Part shown: positions 6,163 to 9,843 of the stretch, piece after piece
Layout: each line of letters begins with the position of its first letter
Position numbering within the stretch: the stretch's first letter is position 1
Source of the DNA: Thiotrichaceae bacterium
Lineage (GTDB): Bacteria; Pseudomonadota; Gammaproteobacteria; Thiotrichales; Thiotrichaceae
Direction: 5' to 3'
DNA: 9,843 nt
Assembly: GCA_027008665.1 (NCBI GenBank)
Contig: JALVEA010000265.1
Coordinates: forward strand, 1 to 9,843
Program-made: the position numbers and the translations under genes
The notes under the pieces: model-generated
Told to the model about the DNA's origin: nothing
The model's input: the letters and a program-made list of their open reading frames with translations, nothing else
Database searches by the model: none

Positions 6163-7431
6163 TTAGGCAAAATTTTCATTTTGTTTTTTTTGGGCTAAAT
6201 GATAACGCCGAATTCCATGGAACATTGCATTGGCTAATTTGCGTTGATAGTGATTGGTATTTAAGCGACGTTCTTCATTAGGATTACTAATAAAGGCCGT
6301 TTCAATCAGCATCGATGGAATATCAGGCGATTTAAGCACCACAAAGGAAGCACTTTCGACTTTTTTGCGTAATAACTGATTAACACCGCTGAGTTCGCGT
6401 AATACTTTTTGTGCTAATCCGAGACTATTGTCAATAGTGGCTGATTGCGATAGATCGAGCAATAAAGAGGATAATACTTTATTACTATTCTCAAGCGATA
6501 CTCCGCCGAGTTTAGCTTCATAAGAATTTTCATTTTTAGCCAGCCAACGTGCTGCTTCACTCGATGCACCGTTTTCTGAGAGTATATAAACAGAAGAACC
6601 TGCTAATTTACGGTCTGGATTCGCATCAGCATGGATGGATATAAATAAATCAGCTCCTTCAGCACGCGCTTTGTCCATGCGTTTGCGTAATGAGACATAA
6701 TAATCACCATCACGGGTCAAAAACGCTTTCATATCGCCTTGTTGATTAATACGCTGTTGTAAACGAGTTGCAATCTTTAAAACCACATCTTTTTCAAGCG
6801 TTCCATTATGACCAATGGCTCCTGGGTCTTTACCACCATGACCGGGGTCGATAGCAACGATAAAATGGTCTTTATTACGTCGTTTAGTCTGCTTTCTCGC
6901 TAGTGTTGATTTTTTATCATGTTGCTTAGTTGCACGATGTTTATTCGTTTTTTTAGTTGCTTGTTTGCTTTTCTTAGCAGAGGCTGTGCTTGTCAGGGTG
7001 AGTTCTAAACGATAACCTGTCTCTGATTTGCTCAGTTCAGTATTTGCTTTTGCTTTATGTGCTAAATCAAAAACAATTCTTAAATCATTAGTATTACGAA
7101 TAGCATGGCGAACACCTTGTACTAAGGAATCTTTTTCCGTGATTTTTTTTAAAGCTGTTTTTAAAGAGGTATGTTTGAGATCTAATACAATTCTTTCGGG
7201 GGTATGCAAGGAGAATAGGGAGCGTTTTATTTTGCCATCAAATTCAAAAACAAGCTGTTGTTTATGCTTTTCCTTTTGAACTGTTTTTACAGACACTAAA
7301 TGGACAGGAGAACGCTTACTACTTTTAGCCAATAATTGAGGAGATAGCAAGACACTACCTGCAACGCCTAATGTTTTAGCTAGTTTAAGAATAAAATCTC
7401 TACGTTTTCTATCGCTATTATCCATTTTCAT
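6163..7431 (-). CDS. amiB: Tat-exported N-acetylmuramoyl-L-alanine amidase with AMIN domain (AmiB/AmiC type)
   Basis: Zinc amidase that removes the stem peptide from MurNAc and splits septal peptidoglycan. The 422 residues begin with a twin-arginine signal (K9-R-R-D-F-I-L, then a weakly hydrophobic core to about residue 35). Next come an AMIN septal-targeting domain (about 43-148), a very basic Lys/Thr linker (149-187) and an Amidase_3 domain (189-413). Zinc ligands are H198 (DPGHGG), E213 and H267 (SIHAD); the catalytic Glu is E377 (ETAFISN). The stretch at 305-343 corresponds to the autoinhibitory insertion of EnvC/NlpD-activated amidases. There is no C-terminal LysM. Its position behind tsaE argues for amiB, while the Tat signal and length resemble E. 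coli AmiC. An alternative start is the ATG at 7425, which has GGA 5 nt upstream. Confidence 0.93.
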   Translation of the reverse strand: MKMDNSDRKRRDFILKLAKTLGVAGSVLLSPQLLAKSSKRSPVHLVSVKTVQKEKHKQQLVFEFDGKIKRSLFSLHTPERIVLDLKHTSLKTALKKITEKDSLVQGVRHAIRNTNDLRIVFDLAHKAKANTELSKSETGYRLELTLTSTASAKKSKQATKKTNKHRATKQHDKKSTLARKQTKRRNKDHFIVAIDPGHGGKDPGAIGHNGTLEKDVVLKIATRLQQRINQQGDMKAFLTRDGDYYVSLRKRMDKARAEGADLFISIHADANPDRKLAGSSVYILSENGASSEAARWLAKNENSYEAKLGGVSLENSNKVLSSLLLDLSQSATIDNSLGLAQKVLRELSGVNQLLRKKVESASFVVLKSPDIPSMLIETAFISNPNEERRLNTNHYQRKLANAMFHGIRRYHLAQKKQNENFA

Positions 7432-7478
7432 CCATTGAAATATTTGTCAGAATTAAATCTATTGACACTGTGTTTATT

Positions 7479-7507
7479 AGTAAACCCTAACGGGGTATTC
7501 TTTTCAA
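7479..7507 (-). promoter_or_regulatory. Candidate promoter for the amidase gene
   Basis: On the minus strand TTGAAA (7502-7507; 5 of 6 to TTGACA) is followed after 17 bp by TTTACT (7479-7484; 4 of 6 to TATAAT). It lies in the 84-base gap between tsaE and the amidase. The -10 is poor. If active, it would let the amidase be expressed apart from tsaE. Confidence 0.25.
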
Positions 7508-7515
7508 GTGATTTT

Positions 7516-7983
7516 TTAAAAAAAAGCTGTAAGCTCTTGTTTTCCATTGGTTGAGTTTCCGAAAAGTAGATGAATATGACGCATTTCTTCTGCGTATTGA
7601 ATCAACACATTGAGATCTTCTTGCGCTAAAAATCCCTTCGCTTTCTCAGGCCATTCAACCAAACATAATGCATCCGATGATAAGTAATCTCTAATACCCA
7701 TATACTCTAATTCTTCAGGATCTGCTAGACGATAAAGATCAAAATGGTATATTTTCCGACCATCGATTGAATAAGGTTCAACCAAAGTATAAGTAGGACT
7801 TTTAACCGTTCCATTAAACCCTAAATGGCGTAATAAACCGCGTGTTAGCGTTGTTTTGCCCGCGCCTAGATCACCATTGAGAAAAATCAATCCACCTTGA
7901 GGAAAAGCGTCGGCTATTTTGCCTCCCAATGACATCATTTCTTGCTCAGATTTTATGACTAGCTTTATATCGTTTTTGTTCAT
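7516..7983 (-). CDS. tsaE: tRNA t6A37 biosynthesis ATPase TsaE
   Basis: Small P-loop ATPase that works with TsaB and TsaD to transfer threonylcarbamoyl to A37 of ANN-decoding tRNAs in the cytoplasm. The 155 residues match the family length. Visible motifs: Walker A G37-D-L-G-A-G-K43-T-T, the conserved SPTYTLVEPY (62-71), HFDLYRL (80-86) and the Walker-B-like CLVEWPEKA (107-115). The ATG at 7983 fits the family N-terminus but has only a weak purine-rich ribosome site (AAAAGAA). It lies 64 bases behind the ATPase gene and 84 bases ahead of the amidase gene, in the tsaE-amidase order common in Gammaproteobacteria. The stop codon sits at the junction of an 8-T and a 6-A run on the coding strand. 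Confidence 0.95.
   Translation of the reverse strand: MNKNDIKLVIKSEQEMMSLGGKIADAFPQGGLIFLNGDLGAGKTTLTRGLLRHLGFNGTVKSPTYTLVEPYSIDGRKIYHFDLYRLADPEELEYMGIRDYLSSDALCLVEWPEKAKGFLAQEDLNVLIQYAEEMRHIHLLFGNSTNGKQELTAFF
7518..7538 (-). terminator. Weak terminator-like hairpin plus T-run at the end of tsaE
   Basis: On the minus strand AGCT-TAC-AGCT (7525-7535), extended by one G-U and two A-U pairs (7522-7538), is followed by the rest of an 8-T run ending at 7518, inside the last codons of tsaE. The stem is short with a 3-nt loop, so it would terminate only partially at best. The T-run may simply encode the terminal Phe-Phe. Confidence 0.2.
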
Positions 7984-8047
7984 TAATATTTTTCTTTTAG
8001 AAGCATTTTTTAGTAGCTGAGACTATGTAGCAAATAACTTTTGGGAA

Positions 8048-9843
8048 TCATTGCCAAACCACGGCTATTTCATCCACTTCAATATCAGTACGTCTTAGTT
8101 TAATTGCAAATTCCTCAATATTCATCGTATCAAGCGCGAATTTCTCGCTTAAAGCATCAATTTTATCTTCCATTTCCTCCGTTAAAAGTTGAATATCATC
8201 TTTTATTTTTTCAACTCGCTCTGCGGCACGACTAATATCACCTCTTTCTTTTAATACCCGACTGCCACGGCTTAAAACGCGTCCAACACTTGCGCTAGAA
8301 CTGCGCCCAAATAATGCGCCTAAGACAGCAATTCCTGTGGTGATCATAGAACTAGACGCATCTGCCTGCTCTTTTTCAACGCGCTCTTGTGCACGGGCTA
8401 AACGCTCCATTAATACTCTTTCTTTTTGAGCATAACGCTGTTGCAGTTTTTCTATTTCAATTTCTTTTTTATCCGCTAAAATATCATTTAAACGTACTTT
8501 AAAATTTGCCAGTGATTCATGTGGCTTTGATTCCATTTTAGGTGTTTTTGTGGTGCGATAAAGCGTGAGTTTATGCGCTTGATAGAGCCATCCTTTTAGA
8601 TGTTGCGTGGCTTTTTTTAGTGACTTATCGTTAGCAATAAAGTCAGGGATAGGTGCATATTTCGCCCCATGAGGGGCTTGTTTTATTAAATGACTCAAGC
8701 ATTCTGCTTCTTTTTCTTGTTCTGCTTGCGTCCAATCTAGTTTGCGATCATCACCTGTTAAGAATAATTTAATACAATACTGCTCTGTTTCATCAATACC
8801 TCGGCTCTGATTAAAGAAATGCAACACGACTTTAGCGTTTAAACTAGGGTGATAACGATGTTGTTCAGTTAAATCCAGCTCAAAATATTGTGAAATACTA
8901 TTGTCCAAACGAGTGTAATTTTCATAACCTTCTACTGTATTTATGAGGGCTTGAGGCTGTGCTATTTGTTGATCTGCCGATTGCTGTTTTTGAGGAGCCA
9001 TTAAGGTCGCTATTTCACTGCGTTTTAATGGACCTTTAAGATAACTCATTGCCCAACGAGTGCTAAATAAACGAATATCATCAAGATGTGCGCTTTTTAG
9101 GAAAAAAGTACGTTTTTTAAGGTTAGCTAATAAGTTTTGGATTTCTTTTTTATCAAACTGAGAGCCAACTTTGCCCCCTAAACCATCAATGACCCGATTA
9201 ATATCCTGTGTTGTTTGCAAGCGTCCAATAAACCATGTGCCAATATTAGATAAACCTTTATAGTCAAGATCAATGGGGTTTTGGGTACTTAAAATAACTC
9301 CTACACCAAACGCTCTAGCCTGTTTGAGCATTAATAACATTGGCTCTTTACTTGGTGGATTTTTGGTTGGTGGAAAAAATCCAAAAATCTCATCCATATA
9401 AAGAATGGTTTTTAAGGCAGACGTACCACTTTGACGACGCATCCATGCAATGTATTTATTCAATAAAATGGTAACAAAGAACATACGCTCTTCATCATTG
9501 AGATGTGAAATAGAAAAAATAGAAAGCTTGGCTTTACCATTTTGATCATAAAGCAAACGCTGAATATCCAGATCATCCCCTTCCATCCACGCGCTAAAAG
9601 TAGGGGATGCAAGCACGGCATTAAACTTAGTGGCTAATTTAAAGCGATCCGTCTGTGGATAAAAATTTTCCAGTGGCAATACGCCAATTTTCTTAAAGGA
9701 TGGGCTAATAATACGACCAATTAAATCCTCAAGGCTAAGATTGTCCCCTAATAACCATGAGCGACTAATTAACTGTGCCAGTAAAATATATTCTCTGGAC
9801 TCAACGGGATTTGCCTCAATCCCAATCAATGCCAATAAACTAC
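8048..9843 (-). CDS. HerA/VirB4-type P-loop ATPase with coiled-coil C-terminus (N-terminus outside window)
   Basis: Open to the right edge, so about 597 C-terminal residues are visible; Walker A and the true start lie outside. The TTG at 9835 is internal. Numbered from that TTG, the ATPase core shows Walker B (ILYMDEIFGF, D148-E149), a sensor-like GVGVILSTQNPIDLD (177-191) and a putative arginine finger R205 in WFIGRLQT, as in HerA/FtsK-type hexameric DNA-translocating ATPases. A middle region of unclear fold (about 260-430) precedes a charged coiled coil (about 440-492), a Gly/Ser-rich hydrophobic stretch (TTGIAVLGALFG, 499-510) and a second coiled coil (about 535-582). From memory it resembles a proteobacterial family of about 800 residues whose N-terminus carries a GMTGSGKT-type P-loop. 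Function is not known; DNA translocation or a defence-like role is inference. tsaE follows 64 bases later. Confidence 0.8.
   Translation of the reverse strand, partial: SLLALIGIEANPVESREYILLAQLISRSWLLGDNLSLEDLIGRIISPSFKKIGVLPLENFYPQTDRFKLATKFNAVLASPTFSAWMEGDDLDIQRLLYDQNGKAKLSIFSISHLNDEERMFFVTILLNKYIAWMRRQSGTSALKTILYMDEIFGFFPPTKNPPSKEPMLLMLKQARAFGVGVILSTQNPIDLDYKGLSNIGTWFIGRLQTTQDINRVIDGLGGKVGSQFDKKEIQNLLANLKKRTFFLKSAHLDDIRLFSTRWAMSYLKGPLKRSEIATLMAPQKQQSADQQIAQPQALINTVEGYENYTRLDNSISQYFELDLTEQHRYHPSLNAKVVLHFFNQSRGIDETEQYCIKLFLTGDDRKLDWTQAEQEKEAECLSHLIKQAPHGAKYAPIPDFIANDKSLKKATQHLKGWLYQAHKLTLYRTTKTPKMESKPHESLANFKVRLNDILADKKEIEIEKLQQRYAQKERVLMERLARAQERVEKEQADASSSMITTGIAVLGALFGRSSSASVGRVLSRGSRVLKERGDISRAAERVEKIKDDIQLLTEEMEDKIDALSEKFALDTMNIEEFAIKLRRTDIEVDEIAVVWQ

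Noticed and set aside
7028..7279. Plus-strand reading frame inside the amidase gene
   Set aside because: It is antisense to the AMIN domain, and the Cys/Phe-rich composition is typical of a shadow frame.
7462..7467. Plus-strand TTGACA in the tsaE-amidase gap
   Set aside because: No acceptable -10 box lies 16-18 bp downstream, and transcription would run antisense into tsaE.
9357..9382. 8-bp inverted repeat GGATTTTT / AAAAATCC
   Set aside because: It lies inside the ATPase coding sequence just after Walker B and is explained by Lys/Phe/Pro codons. No element boundary is seen.
1..9843. CRISPR array, tRNA/rRNA gene, insertion sequence or toxin-antitoxin pair
   Set aside because: No regularly spaced repeats, no cloverleaf-like sequence, no transposase or integrase motifs and no convincing small two-gene pair were seen on either strand.

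Overview
The window reads as chromosomal DNA from an AT-rich gammaproteobacterium. The evidence is a UvrD C-terminus close to the enterobacterial protein, a tsaE-amidase gene pair as found in many Gammaproteobacteria, and a Gram-negative envelope gene set: a PBP4-type D,D-peptidase, a Lol-type lipoprotein and an AMIN-domain amidase. The palindromic GTAGGGTGGATAAG element at 1251-1325 is a type I associate with free-living Gammaproteobacteria such as sulphur oxidisers and methanotrophs. The genus cannot be fixed from this sequence alone. I see no tRNA, rRNA, CRISPR array, transposase, phage or plasmid signature.

Layout. 1-1211 (+) is the 3' half of uvrD, entering from the left edge. 1212-1413 is a convergent spacer with a REP/MITE-like inverted repeat and a short direct repeat. 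All other confident genes lie on the minus strand. In transcription order (right to left) they are: a large HerA/VirB4-type ATPase that starts beyond the right edge (8048-9843); tsaE (7516-7983); a Tat-exported N-acetylmuramoyl-L-alanine amidase (6163-7431); a 1034-residue outer-membrane-type lipoprotein built of bacterial Ig-like domains (2950-6054); and a PBP4-like D-Ala-D-Ala carboxypeptidase/endopeptidase (1414-2622). Between the last two is a 327-base gap with a bulged hairpin, a possible promoter and a doubtful 50-codon plus-strand ORF.

How the genes relate. UvrD (DNA repair) and TsaE (t6A tRNA modification) are housekeeping functions. The amidase and the PBP4-like enzyme both cut peptidoglycan, the first at the glycan-peptide bond and the second in peptide crosslinks. 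With the Ig-like lipoprotein between them they form a run of three envelope genes, probably as separate transcription units, since candidate promoters precede each. In many relatives mutL follows the amidase gene; here the lipoprotein gene does.

The least ordinary items are the Ig-like lipoprotein (tandem N-terminal domains, an inserted EF-hand-type loop, a distinct C-terminal module and a 9-bp tandem repeat in its leader) and the partial ATPase with its coiled-coil C-terminus. No clear new multi-gene system is visible.
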